Positions 53,712-63,912 of a stretch of 64,000 nucleotides of DNA are shown here, one piece after another. Under the pieces are notes generated by a model. It saw nothing but the letters and a program-made list of their open reading frames with translations, did not search any database and was not told the origin of the DNA. Position numbers and translations under genes: made by a program. This DNA comes from Bradyrhizobium sp. BR13661 (GTDB taxonomy: Bacteria; Pseudomonadota; Alphaproteobacteria; Rhizobiales; Xanthobacteraceae): assembly GCF_029892425.1 (NCBI RefSeq), contig NZ_JARXWB010000008.1:236101-300100 (forward strand), read 5' to 3'. Position 1 is the stretch's first letter, and every line of letters starts with the position of its first letter.

Positions 53712-54737
53712 ATGTTGCAGACGACCAAGCGACCGGATTCACCGGTATCCATCATCGGCGCAGGCATTGCCGGAGCCTGGCAGGCGCTGTTGTTCGCGCA
53801 GGCCGGCCACGCCGTGACCTTACACGAGCGCAGTGACGCAGGGATGACCGACGCCACCAGCCATTGGGCCGGCGGCATGCTCGCGCCTTATTGCGAGGCC
53901 GAGGTCGCCGAGCCCATCATCAGCCGCTTGGGCCTGCGCTCGCTCGACATCTGGCGGCGCGAATTGCCCGATACCCCCTTCAACGGCTCGCTGGTAGTCG
54001 CCCATCCGCGCGAGCGCAACGATTTCGAGCGCTTTGCGCGGATGACCGAGGGCCATCGCCGGCTCGATGCCGCAGCCCTCGCCGAGCTCGAACCCTCGCT
54101 CGAAGGCCGCTTCCGCGACGCGCTGTTTTTCCCGACCGAGGGCCATGTCGAGCCGCGCCGCGTGCTGCCGAAGCTGCACGAACGCATCCGCGCCGCCGGC
54201 GGCACCATCAAGTTCGGCAGCGACGTCACCGCCCAGGATCTCGCAAACCTTAATCCTAAAAGCCTCGTCATCGACTGCCGCGGCCTCGGTGCGCGCGACG
54301 AACAGCCGGAGCTGCGCGGCGTCAAGGGCGAGATGATTTTGATCGAGACCAGCGAGGTGCAGCTGTCGCGCCCCGTCCGGTTGATCCATCCGCGCTGGCC
54401 GCTCTACGTGATCCCGCGCGAGGACAATCTGTTCATGCTGGGCGCAACCTCGATCGAGGCCGAGGACACCGGCGTCAGCGTGCGTTCAGCGTTGGAGCTG
54501 CTCGGCGCGGCCTATACCGTGCATCCGGCCTTTGGCGAGGCCCACATCGTCGAATTCGGCTCGGGCCTTCGCCCGGCCTATCCCGACAATCTGCCGCGCA
54601 TCGGCGTGCGCGACGGCAAGATCAGCGTCAACGGGCTCTACCGCCACGGCTTCCTGATCGCCCCCGCACTCGCTGAGCTGACGCTCAATTTCGTCGAGCG
54701 CGGCCAGATCGACAACGAGGTGATGCAATGCGCGTGA
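53712..54737 (+). CDS. thiO: Glycine oxidase ThiO (FAD-dependent)
   Basis: ThiO oxidises glycine to iminoglycine, which ThiG uses for the thiazole. The 341-residue product begins with an FAD-binding GxGxxG motif (SIIGAGIAGAWQALLFAQAG), and later shows HWAGGMLAPYCE, VIDCRGLGARD and GLYRHGFLIAPALAEL typical of the DAO fold. It is the first gene after the riboswitch and overlaps thiS by 10 bp. Confidence 0.95.
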   Translation: MLQTTKRPDSPVSIIGAGIAGAWQALLFAQAGHAVTLHERSDAGMTDATSHWAGGMLAPYCEAEVAEPIISRLGLRSLDIWRRELPDTPFNGSLVVAHPRERNDFERFARMTEGHRRLDAAALAELEPSLEGRFRDALFFPTEGHVEPRRVLPKLHERIRAAGGTIKFGSDVTAQDLANLNPKSLVIDCRGLGARDEQPELRGVKGEMILIETSEVQLSRPVRLIHPRWPLYVIPREDNLFMLGATSIEAEDTGVSVRSALELLGAAYTVHPAFGEAHIVEFGSGLRPAYPDNLPRIGVRDGKISVNGLYRHGFLIAPALAELTLNFVERGQIDNEVMQCA

Positions 54738-54925
54738 CCGTCAACGGCGAGCAACGTGAAATCAATTCAGCCAGCGTCGATGCGCTGCTCGCCGAGCTCG
54801 ACTACGAGGGCACGCATTTCGCCATCGCGCTCAATTACGACGTCGTGCCGAAGAGCCGCTGGGCTGAAACGGCGTTGAAGGCCGGCGACGAGATCGAGAT
54901 CATCACGCCGCGGCAGGGAGGCTGA
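54728..54925 (+). CDS. thiS: Sulfur carrier protein ThiS
   Basis: The 65-residue product has the ubiquitin-like fold of ThiS and ends in Gly-Gly (TPRQGG), the site of thiocarboxylate formation. It carries sulfur for thiazole ring assembly with ThiG. Its start overlaps the end of thiO, and thiG follows after 4 bp. Confidence 0.95.
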   Translation: MRVTVNGEQREINSASVDALLAELDYEGTHFAIALNYDVVPKSRWAETALKAGDEIEIITPRQGG

Positions 54926-54929
54926 AACC

Positions 54930-55712
54930 ATGGTGACCTTCTACGGCAAGACCTTCGCCTCGCGCCTGCTGATCGGCAGCGCGCTCTATCCCTCGCCCGC
55001 GATCATGCAGGACGCGATCCGCGCCTCCGGCTCCAACATCGTCACGGTCTCACTCCGGCGCGAATCCGCCGGCGGCAAGACGGGTGACGCCTTCTGGAAG
55101 CTGATCCGCGAGCTCGACGTCACGGTGCTGCCGAACACTGCCGGCTGCCGCACGGTGCGCGAGGCCGTGACGACCGCAAAACTCGCGCGCGAATTGTTCG
55201 CGACCTCCTGGATCAAGCTGGAAGTCATCGCCGACAACGACACGCTGCAGCCCGATGTCGTCGGCCTCGTCGAAGCCGCTGCCATCCTGATCAAGGATGG
55301 CTTTGAAGTGTTCCCCTATTGCACCGAGGATCTCTCGGTCGCCAACCGCCTGGTCGACGCGGGCTGCAAGGTCGTGATGCCGTGGGCCGCCCCCATCGGC
55401 AGCGCGAAGGGCATCATCAACCGCGATGCGCTCAAGCTGTTGCGCGAGCGGCTGCCCGACATCACGCTGGTGGTCGATGCCGGGATCGGCGCGCCCAGCC
55501 ACGCGACTGAGGCGCTCGAGCTCGGCTATGACGCCGTGCTGCTCAACACCGCGATCGCCAAGGCCGCCGATCCCGTGGCGATGGCCAAAGCCTTCCGCCT
55601 CGGTATCGAGGCCGGCCGCACCGCATATGAAGCCGGGCTGATGAACGCCCGCGACTTCGCTTCCCCTTCCACCCCTGTCGTTGGGACTCCGTTCTGGCAT
55701 GCCGTATCCTGA
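54930..55712 (+). CDS. thiG: Thiazole synthase ThiG
   Basis: ThiG condenses deoxyxylulose phosphate, iminoglycine and ThiS-thiocarboxylate to the thiazole. The 260-residue TIM-barrel product has the expected length, with the likely Schiff-base Lys in [11 protein letters not shown] and the C-terminal [22 protein letters not shown] phosphate-binding region. It overlaps thiE by 14 bp. Confidence 0.96.
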   Translation: MVTFYGKTFASRLLIGSALYPSPAIMQDAIRASGSNIVTVSLRRESAGGKTGDAFWKLIRELDVTVLPNTAGCRTVREAVTTAKLARELFATSWIKLEVIADNDTLQPDVVGLVEAAAILIKDGFEVFPYCTEDLSVANRLVDAGCKVVMPWAAPIGSAKGIINRDALKLLRERLPDITLVVDAGIGAPSHATEALELGYDAVLLNTAIAKAADPVAMAKAFRLGIEAGRTAYEAGLMNARDFASPSTPVVGTPFWHAVS

Positions 55713-56325
55713 TCGCAACGCGTATCCTGATCGATTTTATCCCGTCGTCGACAGCCTCGCCTGGGTCGAGCGCCTGACGAAACTCGGCGTCGGCACGATC
55801 CAGCTGCGCGCGAAAGAGCTGAACGACGCCGATGCATTGCAGATCGTCACCGATGCGCTGGCCATCACCAAAGGCACGCAAGCCAAGCTGGTCGTGAACG
55901 ACTATTGGCGCGCGGCGATCGTCGCCGGCGCGAAATATCTGCATCTCGGTCAGGAGGATCTCGCCGACGCCGACCTCAAGGCGATCCGCGAGGCCGGCCT
56001 GTCGCTCGGCGTCTCCACGCATGACGACGCGGAGCTTGAGACGGCGCTTAAAGCGCAGCCCGATTACGTCGCGCTCGGCCCGATCTTCTTCACCACCCTC
56101 AAATCGATGCGCTTCGCCCCGCAGGGCATTCCGAAAATCACGGAATGGAAGAAGCGTATCGGCAGCATTCCGCTGGTTGCGATCGGCGGCATCAAGTTCG
56201 AGCACGCCGCGGAGATCTTTGCCGCGGGCGCCGATTCCATCGCGGTCGTCAGTGATGTCACCCAAAATGCCGACCCGGATGCACGGGTCAAACAATGGCT
56301 TGGCGCCCCCGCCAAAGCCGCCTGA
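55699..56325 (+). CDS. thiE: Thiamine phosphate synthase ThiE
   Basis: ThiE joins the thiazole phosphate and HMP-PP into thiamine phosphate. The 208-residue product shows [45 protein letters not shown] and VAIGGI, the latter two being substrate-binding parts. The start at 55699 (MPYPDRNAY) is within the end of thiG, a typical overlap for coupled genes. Confidence 0.95.
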   Translation: MPYPDRNAYPDRFYPVVDSLAWVERLTKLGVGTIQLRAKELNDADALQIVTDALAITKGTQAKLVVNDYWRAAIVAGAKYLHLGQEDLADADLKAIREAGLSLGVSTHDDAELETALKAQPDYVALGPIFFTTLKSMRFAPQGIPKITEWKKRIGSIPLVAIGGIKFEHAAEIFAAGADSIAVVSDVTQNADPDARVKQWLGAPAKAA

Positions 56326-58248
<1,923 letters not shown>

Positions 58249-58275
58249 AGCTATAGCTCGCACCCATCAAACGAC

Positions 58276-58310
58276 AGGCCGGGCGCCGAAGCGACCGGCC
58301 TTTTCTATTT
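58276..58310 (+). terminator. Terminator of the thi operon
   Basis: AGGCCGG pairs with CCGGCCT around a 12-base loop, followed by TTTTCTATTT, 28 bp after the thiC stop. Confidence 0.8.
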
Positions 58311-58487
58311 GCGGCATACGGCAATCGCTTGATATGCGAGCGCGAAATCGTCATTCGCTTCCTTCTTTTACATGGTGGTTGCACTTCGCTAACCAACCTG
58401 TGAAGCCTCTGCACCTCTTGGTTGCTGGTTAATTTGATGTCGATATAAGGTAGAAAGCAGACATGTGAGGCAAACGGAACCGCACCT

Positions 58488-59270
58488 TTGAAGTACAGAT
58501 TGCACCATCTGATATTTTTCTTCCTGCTCGCTCGGGCGTCAGGAGCACTGGCGCAGGAGCAGCCGCGCGAGGTTGCCCGGCCGATCGCGCCTGCGGAAGT
58601 CGTGCTCTACATCCAGTCAGACCTGAAACGCACGGACTTCGTTCGACCGTTGGTTTGCGCGCTTCGGCGCGTGCTCACCGCCCCCGTCTCTGTGCAAGCT
58701 CTAGACTTTCCGCTCGGATCCGAATTGCTCGCAACGCCCACGCAATTCGAGGTCACCAAAGTGGCAGACCGGTTCATCCGGCGAACGGAAAACGAAGGAA
58801 ATACGCCTTCATTCAAGCACCTTCTTATTCCGTTCGATATGAAGGTCGAGGCTTGGAACTGGCGCTATGCATTTTCTACATACTTTGGCGACGAAACAAC
58901 GTCCTACCACGTCGGCGTCGTCTCTACCGCGCGGATCGTTGCCGGCAATTGGTGGCTGCAATCCCCTTGGGACCGCCAGATAACAGCGACGCGCGCTTAC
59001 AAGCTGATTCTGAAATCGATCGCACAGACAGCAGGACATCGCGGCACGGGCGCCTGCATTCTCGCAACTTCTCTCAGCCTCGAGGAGTTGGATCGAAAAT
59101 CATCCGAGTTTTGCCCGGATGATCGCGCCGCACTTGTTGCTGCCGGCATCCTCAAGGAGAAAGAAGAGCAGAACGACCCCGACTGCATGACCGTCGCAGG
59201 GCGATTGCTTGTGCCAATGCTCGTGACAGCACGCAGGACGCTGGACGATTGGTGGGCTAGGCTGCATTAA
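58488..59270 (+). CDS. Secreted archaemetzincin-like protein with degenerate zinc site
   Basis: The 260-residue product starts at a TTG (start uncertain) with a signal peptide ending GALAQ, so it is probably periplasmic. Its order of motifs follows archaemetzincins: VVLYIQSDL near the N-terminus; LLIPFDMKVEAWNWRYAFSTYFG, GVVSTARI; then TRAYKLILKSIAQTAGHRGT and ACILATSLSLEELDRKSSEF with CP following. In true archaemetzincins the last block reads HExxHxxGxxHC then CVM..S.SL..xDRK...FC. Here the three zinc His and the catalytic Glu are replaced by A179, G183, A189 and Q180, while G186, C190, DRKSSEFC are kept. Proteolysis is therefore unlikely. Base composition is lower in GC than the neighbours. 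Confidence 0.7.
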   Translation: MKYRLHHLIFFFLLARASGALAQEQPREVARPIAPAEVVLYIQSDLKRTDFVRPLVCALRRVLTAPVSVQALDFPLGSELLATPTQFEVTKVADRFIRRTENEGNTPSFKHLLIPFDMKVEAWNWRYAFSTYFGDETTSYHVGVVSTARIVAGNWWLQSPWDRQITATRAYKLILKSIAQTAGHRGTGACILATSLSLEELDRKSSEFCPDDRAALVAAGILKEKEEQNDPDCMTVAGRLLVPMLVTARRTLDDWWARLH

Positions 59271-59285
59271 CCTACCCTGCGCAGC

Positions 59286-59834
59286 TCAACTCAACGCCGC
59301 CAATTCCCGCGCGAGATTGTCGCGGGCGCGCCGATCGTATTTCGCGGCGAAGCCGGCGTCGGGATAGATGACCGGGCGGGCTGCGAACCGGCGCAGCACC
59401 GCGGCGCGGCCGGCGCGAAAATCGGCATCGCTGACATGGATGAACTCCTGCCGGATGGCCGCAGCATAGGCGTCATATCGGGCTGGCTCGGCACCCAAAA
59501 TGCTGAGGTCGATCGAGATCAGGATGGCGCCGAGACGGTCATCCGCCGCGAGGTCGTGCGTCTTCGTCAGCCGGATCAGGCGGCCGACCTCGCTGCTGAT
59601 ATCGGCGCGCACATGTCGTTCAGCCAGTTGGGCGCTGAGCTCCTCATTGTCCGGTCGGGATGGAACATAGACGACGTCATGCCACCAGATCGCTTCCGAC
59701 AGAATGTCACGCTCGTGCGCCGAGAGACCATCCACCCCTGCAAGCAATCCGAGGCAATCCTCGATATGCGCGAGGTTGTGGTAGTGTCGACCAGGTGCCG
59801 CATAGGCGGCGGATAGTTCCTCGCGGTTCATCAT
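59286..59834 (-). CDS. HD-domain metal-dependent phosphohydrolase-like protein
   Basis: The 182-residue product has the HD-superfamily pattern YHNLAHIEDCL near the N-terminus, AIWWHDVVYVP (HD pair), and a later Asp in LISIDLSILG. The family is annotated as predicted metal-dependent HD phosphohydrolases of unknown substrate. Its start lies 21 bp from the divergent uracil-DNA-glycosylase-like gene. Confidence 0.85.
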   Translation of the reverse strand: MMNREELSAAYAAPGRHYHNLAHIEDCLGLLAGVDGLSAHERDILSEAIWWHDVVYVPSRPDNEELSAQLAERHVRADISSEVGRLIRLTKTHDLAADDRLGAILISIDLSILGAEPARYDAYAAAIRQEFIHVSDADFRAGRAAVLRRFAARPVIYPDAGFAAKYDRRARDNLARELAALS

Positions 59835-59854
59835 TAAAGTATAGGACGCGACGG

Positions 59855-60412
59855 ATGGAAGTGATAGCGAGCGTAGCCTGGATGACTGACGTGCCCAACG
59901 CTTCCCTCCACCGCCTCCCCGACCAGCTCCGCGAAAACCTCCGCCTCGTCTTCGTCGGCACCGCTGCCTCGACGCGATCGGCCGAGCTTGGGCATTATTA
60001 CGCCCATCCCCGCAACCGCTTCTGGCGCGCGCTGCATGAGGCCGGCATCACGCCGCGGCGCTATCAGCCGGGCGAGTTCGCGGCCCTGATCGATCTCGGG
60101 ATCGGCTTCACTGATCTCTCCAAGTCGGGCGCGGGGATGGATCACCAGATCGCGCGTGAGGCGATCGACGTTCCGGGGTTCAGGGCGAAGATGGAAAAAT
60201 ATCGGCCGCGGACGATTGCGTTCACGAGCAAGAAGGCGGCGAGTTTGTTTTACGGCAAGCCGTCGAGCGGGATTTCGCTGGGGCGGCAGACGCGTGATGC
60301 GGGCTTGCCGGAGATTTTTGTGTTGCCTTCACCGTCGGGTGCTGCGTCAGGACATTGGATGATCGAGCCGTGGCGGGAACTGGCGACGTGGATTGCGGCG
60401 GAGGTGGGTTAG
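59855..60412 (+). CDS. Uracil-DNA-glycosylase superfamily protein (Mug/HDG-like)
   Basis: The product is 185 residues from the ATG at 59855; an ATG at 59882 is an alternative. Motif 1 reads VFVGTAASTRSAELGHYYAH then PRNRFW, where family 5 (Mug/TDG) has GINPG and family 6 (hypoxanthine-DNA glycosylase) has GTMPG...YYAHPRNxFW. Motif 2-like segments VLPSPSGAASGHW sit near the C-terminus, close to the NPS or HPS loop of the superfamily. The protein should remove a damaged or deaminated base from DNA, but the substrate cannot be stated. Confidence 0.85.
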   Translation: MEVIASVAWMTDVPNASLHRLPDQLRENLRLVFVGTAASTRSAELGHYYAHPRNRFWRALHEAGITPRRYQPGEFAALIDLGIGFTDLSKSGAGMDHQIAREAIDVPGFRAKMEKYRPRTIAFTSKKAASLFYGKPSSGISLGRQTRDAGLPEIFVLPSPSGAASGHWMIEPWRELATWIAAEVG

Positions 60413-60434
60413 CGATAGCTCGTCATGCTCATCC

Positions 60435-60561
60435 GTCGTCCTGGCGAAAGCCAGGACCCATTACCCCAACGCAAAATTTGGCGAAGACTCGTGGCCTGGT
60501 ACTGCGACTGTTCGCAATCGATAGATTCCGCGGTATGGGTCCTGGCTTTCGCCAGGACGAC
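60435..60561. repeat. Intergenic palindromic repeat (GTCCTGGCGAAAGCC family)
   Basis: CGTCCTGGCGAAAGCCAGGACCCAT at the left is mirrored by ATGGGTCCTGGCTTTCGCCAGGACG at the right; each arm also contains a small palindrome of its own. The centre is unique. Confidence 0.8.
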
Positions 60562-60685
60562 ACCGTGAATTTGGCTAAGGTGGACTAACCCAACTCCGCC
60601 GCATCCGAACGTAAGCTAGCTTGTCGGAATCCGCCCTCATCGTTCGTCCTCTGCACACCGCCCCAAACCACCCCGGAGCCCCCAC

Positions 60686-61333
60686 ATGCCCCCCACCATC
60701 ACCGCCTTCGCAAACTCGCCCGACCGCGGCCGGGGACAGGCGCGCGACATGCGGGTTCGCTGGGCACTTGAGGAAGTCGGGCAGCCCTACAACGTTCGCC
60801 TGGTGTCGTTCGAGGAGATGAAGCAGCCGGGGCATCTTGCGTTGCATCCGTTCGCGCAGATCCCGACCTATGAGGACGGCGATGTCACGATGTTCGAGAC
60901 CGGCGCGATCGTGCTCCATATCGCCGAGCATCATGCCGGGCTGCTGCCCAGCGAGGCGAGCGCCAGGGCGCGCGGCATCGCGTGGATGTTTGCCGCGCTC
61001 AACACCGTCGAGCCGCCGATCGTCGAGCTCGGCATGGCGACGCTGCTGGAACGCGACGAGAGCTGGTATGAGGAGCGGCTGCCGATCCTGCGGGATCGCG
61101 CCTCAATCAGGCTCGACGAATTATCCCGCCACCTCGGCGGCGCCGACTGGCTCGACGGCGCCTTCAGCGCCGGCGATCTCCTGATGGTGACGGTGCTGCG
61201 CAGGCTGAATGCATCACGCATCCTCGAGGATTATCCGACCCTCGCGTCCTACGTCGCCCGCGGCGAAGCCCGTCCAGCCTTCCGCCGCGCATTCGATGCG
61301 CAGCTCGCGGTGTTCACGGCGGCGTCGGGCTAG
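60686..61333 (+). CDS. Glutathione S-transferase family protein
   Basis: The 215-residue product has a thioredoxin-like N-terminal domain (DMRVRWALEEVGQPYNVRLVSF, HPFAQIPTYEDGD, MFETGAIVLHIAEH) and a helical C-terminal domain ending in FSAGDLLMVTVLRRLN. GGAG precedes the ATG. The thiol substrate is unknown. It is one of two GST genes in this 3 kb. Confidence 0.92.
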   Translation: MPPTITAFANSPDRGRGQARDMRVRWALEEVGQPYNVRLVSFEEMKQPGHLALHPFAQIPTYEDGDVTMFETGAIVLHIAEHHAGLLPSEASARARGIAWMFAALNTVEPPIVELGMATLLERDESWYEERLPILRDRASIRLDELSRHLGGADWLDGAFSAGDLLMVTVLRRLNASRILEDYPTLASYVARGEARPAFRRAFDAQLAVFTAASG

Positions 61334-61342
61334 GCGCAGTGT

Positions 61343-61436
61343 CGTAGGGTGGATTAGCCGAAGGCGTAATCCACCAACGTCGTCCGGCATACCTGGAAGC
61401 ATGGTGGGTTACGCCTTCGGCTAACCCACCCTACGA
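61343..61436. repeat. Intergenic palindromic repeat (CGTAGGGTGG family)
   Basis: CGTAGGGTGGATTAGCCGAAGGCGTAATCCACC on the left and GGTGGGTTACGCCTTCGGCTAACCCACCCTACG on the right are mirror arms, each containing an inner palindrome. The same family occurs as a single unit at 63274-63311. Confidence 0.85.
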
Positions 61437-61449
61437 GACCCTCATCCCC

Positions 61450-61887
61450 TCACCCCGCATACGCCTTGTCCAGATCCGCAATCACGATCTTGCGCATCGC
61501 CATCATCGCCTGCATGACGCGGTTCGCCTTCACCCGGTCGGCATCGCCGAGATAGCGGCCGAGTGCCGTCGGCACCACCTGCCAGGACAGGCCGAACTTG
61601 TCCTTGAGCCAGCCGCAACGGGATTCCGCGCCGCCGTCGGCGGTGAGGCGGTTCCAGAAGTAGTCGACCTCCGCTTGCGTCTCGACGCTGATGAAGAACG
61701 ACACCGCCTCGTTGAAGCGATGCTGCGGCCCGCCGTTGAGCGCGTGGAAGCGCTGGCCCTCGAGCTCGAACACCGCCATGAAGTCGCTGACCATCTCGAC
61801 CTTGGCGTTGGGGAACACTGATTTGTAGAAGGCAACGGCCTCGGGAACGTTGTTGTCGAACCAGAGAAACGGCGTGATTGAAGTCAT
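61450..61887 (-). CDS. VOC family / 3-demethylubiquinone methyltransferase-like (PhnB-like) protein
   Basis: The 145-residue product (MTSITPFLWFDNNVPEAVAF...) has the glyoxalase/VOC fold of the 3-dmu-9_3-mt (PhnB-like) group: YKSVFPNAKVEMVSD, RFHALNGGPQHRFNEAVSF, and GWLKDKFGLSWQVVP. Members are structurally dioxygenase-like but mostly uncharacterised, and the name does not prove methyltransferase activity. Confidence 0.85.
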   Translation of the reverse strand: MTSITPFLWFDNNVPEAVAFYKSVFPNAKVEMVSDFMAVFELEGQRFHALNGGPQHRFNEAVSFFISVETQAEVDYFWNRLTADGGAESRCGWLKDKFGLSWQVVPTALGRYLGDADRVKANRVMQAMMAMRKIVIADLDKAYAG

Positions 61888-62157
61888 ATGCGGCTATCCT
61901 TTTGTCTCGGACCGGACACGCGGCTGCAAGCCGCAATCCCGAGGACGAGGCAAGGCCCGTCGTTCCGACAGCGGCATGGGAATTTTTCGCCCCCCTCCCC
62001 GGTCCACCAAACGGTCTAACCGCCCCTCATCCAATCGATGGACATCGCCCGGCGACTATTGCAAGCGCATCACGACGGCGGTACGACTTTGGGTGGAAGA
62101 CCTTTGAGGTGAAACAGCCGGACCTCAACCGGCGCACTTGTCGAGGAAACCGCCGTC

Positions 62158-62550
62158 ATGAGCGACGATCTTTCCGGTGTCTGGGACGGCACTTACATCC
62201 AACCTGGCACGGGAATGGTCACGTTCACGGCGACCCTGGTCGAGACCGGCGGCGCGCTCGCGGGCCACGTCACCGAACCCTGCTCCAATCCGCATTGCCC
62301 GCTGCGGACCCACAACGCCTCGATCACGGGTCATCGCGCAGGCCACGCCGTGTCCTTCGTCAAGCGCTACGAGCCGCCGGGCTACGGCTACGACACCGTC
62401 CATTACGACGGCATCATGAACGGGGAAGCGACCGAGATCGACGGGCGCTGGCGGCTGCCGGGCACATCGGGATCGTTCCTGATGATCCGCTCCGGCAAGC
62501 GCGCGAAGGCGGTCTCCACCGACAAACGGGCGAACGAACCAGCCCCATAG
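62158..62550 (+). CDS. Hypothetical beta-rich protein
   Basis: The 130-residue product (MSDDLSGVWDGTYIQPGTGM...) is predicted to be beta-rich, like a lipocalin-type or DUF fold: GVWDGTY, FTATLVETGGALAGHVTEPC, ASITGHRAGHAVSFVKRYE, GEATEIDGRWRLPG. There is no signal peptide. Two Cys occur in EPCSNPHCPL. No family was recognised with confidence. The GST gene follows after about 20 bp and is probably co-transcribed. Confidence 0.72.
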   Translation: MSDDLSGVWDGTYIQPGTGMVTFTATLVETGGALAGHVTEPCSNPHCPLRTHNASITGHRAGHAVSFVKRYEPPGYGYDTVHYDGIMNGEATEIDGRWRLPGTSGSFLMIRSGKRAKAVSTDKRANEPAP

Positions 62551-62570
62551 TTTTTTTAGGAGGTGCCGCG

Positions 62571-63263
62571 ATGCTGACCCTCTATTCCTATCCGCAATTG
62601 TTCGGCGTCGCCGACAACAACGGCTACGGGCTCAAGGTCTACGCTTTCCTGAAATTGTCAGGCGTCCCATTCGTGCACGAGCACGTCTTCGATGCCTCCG
62701 CCGCACCGCGCGGGCAGCTGCCTTATATCGTCGACGATGGCGAGACCATCGGCGACAGCGAGACCATCATCGCGCATGCGATCACGAAATATCGCCTCGC
62801 CATCGATGCTGCGCTGTCGCCTGCGCAGCGCCGCACCCATCACCTCGTCACGCGCATGCTTGATGATCTCTACTGGGTGATGAGCTATTCGCGCTGGAAG
62901 GACGAGCGCTACTATCCCGCGTTCCGCGACGGCTTCATCGCACAGCATCCGCAGATCGACGCTGCGGGCTTCGAGAAGGCGAAGGCCTACAATGCCCAGC
63001 GCTATCATTTCCAGGGCATCGGCCGCTACACACCGGAGCAGGCTTACGCGCGGGGACTTGCCGACTTGCAGGTGCTGGCCGAGATCGTGCCCGCGAGCGG
63101 TTTCGTTGATGGCGAACGGCCGACCAGCGTAGATGCCGGCATCTACGGCTTTATCGCCAATATCCACTACTTCCCGATCCCGACGCCGCTGAAGGCGTTC
63201 GTCGAGGCACACAAAAACCTCGTCGCGCATTGCGAGCGGGTTCATGCGATGGTGAGCGGGTAG
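62571..63263 (+). CDS. Glutathione S-transferase family protein
   Basis: The product is 230 residues from the ATG at 62571, with a strong AGGAGGTG upstream. The thioredoxin-like domain (YAFLKLSGVPFVHEHVFDAS, GQLPYIVDDGETIGDSETII) is followed by a helical domain with YWVMSYSRWKDERYYPAFRDG. This type resembles the Tom37/metaxin-like or GST-N_4 group. Substrate unknown. It lies 20 bp after the hypothetical gene. Confidence 0.9.
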   Translation: MLTLYSYPQLFGVADNNGYGLKVYAFLKLSGVPFVHEHVFDASAAPRGQLPYIVDDGETIGDSETIIAHAITKYRLAIDAALSPAQRRTHHLVTRMLDDLYWVMSYSRWKDERYYPAFRDGFIAQHPQIDAAGFEKAKAYNAQRYHFQGIGRYTPEQAYARGLADLQVLAEIVPASGFVDGERPTSVDAGIYGFIANIHYFPIPTPLKAFVEAHKNLVAHCERVHAMVSG

Positions 63264-63273
63264 TCCGAGGTCT

Positions 63274-63311
63274 CGTAGGGTGGGTTACGACTTCGGCTAA
63301 CCCACCCTACG
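63274..63311. repeat. Short palindromic repeat (CGTAGGGTGG family)
   Basis: CGTAGGGTGGGTTACGA pairs with its complement TCGGCTAACCCACCCTACG around a short loop. It could also end transcription of the GST gene and the convergent hypothetical gene. Confidence 0.85.
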
Positions 63312-63320
63312 CACCATCTT

Positions 63321-63755
63321 CTACCGCATCGTGATCGCAAGCCCGCTCAGATCCGCATTCGCCATCAGGCCGGTCTGATAGCCCGACAGTTCCAGCACCG
63401 CGCCCTTCTGGTTGCTCAGCACGATGGCGCGAGCGCCGCGGCCGACGGCGAGGCCGGCACCCGCGGCGCCATAGACGCCGGCGACGTCGGAGGGCCTGAA
63501 GATGTTGGAGACGCGGCCGCGCAGCACGGTCTTGGAGCCGCCGAAGACGAGGCCGTAATCGAGTCCGCCGGTCGAGAGCGCATAGGAGCGGCCGCGGAAA
63601 TTCAGAACGCCCGAGCCGCCGGAGCCGCCGATGATCCAGCCCGCCTTGTAGATCGTCAGCACCACGGTGCCGCCGTCGGCCTGCGCCGCGGTCGAAAGGC
63701 CGCCGAGCGCGGCAATGGCGACGAGCGCGGCACGCAAGGTGGAAGCAATCTTCAT
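63321..63755 (-). CDS. Secreted Gly-rich protein of unknown function
   Basis: From the ATG at 63755 the product is 144 residues with a signal peptide ending LSTAAQADG. The mature part is Gly-rich and beta-like (TIYKAGWIIGGSGGSGVLNF, GLDYGLVFGGSKTVLRGRV, VAGVYGAAGAGLAVGRGARA). Similar patterns occur in alphaproteobacterial envelope proteins of unknown function. No enzyme motif is seen. Confidence 0.72.
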   Translation of the reverse strand: MKIASTLRAALVAIAALGGLSTAAQADGGTVVLTIYKAGWIIGGSGGSGVLNFRGRSYALSTGGLDYGLVFGGSKTVLRGRVSNIFRPSDVAGVYGAAGAGLAVGRGARAIVLSNQKGAVLELSGYQTGLMANADLSGLAITMR

Positions 63756-63876
63756 GGGGCGTCTCCGGGAGCTATTTTCTGGGAAGGAAAAGCGAATCAG
63801 ACGCCGCAATTTATCCGATCGATCACGGCGGCAACATGATGGGAGTGGGAGCGTTTTGCGCGACCTGAGCGCGCGC

Positions 63877-63912
63877 CTCGTCCTTCGAGACAACCGCTTC
63901 GCGGTCTCCTCA
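63877..63912. repeat. Truncated palindromic repeat (CATCCTTCGAGACG family)
   Basis: CGTCCTTCGAGACAACCGCTTCGCGGTCTCCTCAG matches the left part of the 44867 and 48629 elements but ends at CTCAG, where the others continue GATGAGG. What follows is CGACTGTG and the tail of a transposase gene. Confidence 0.7.
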
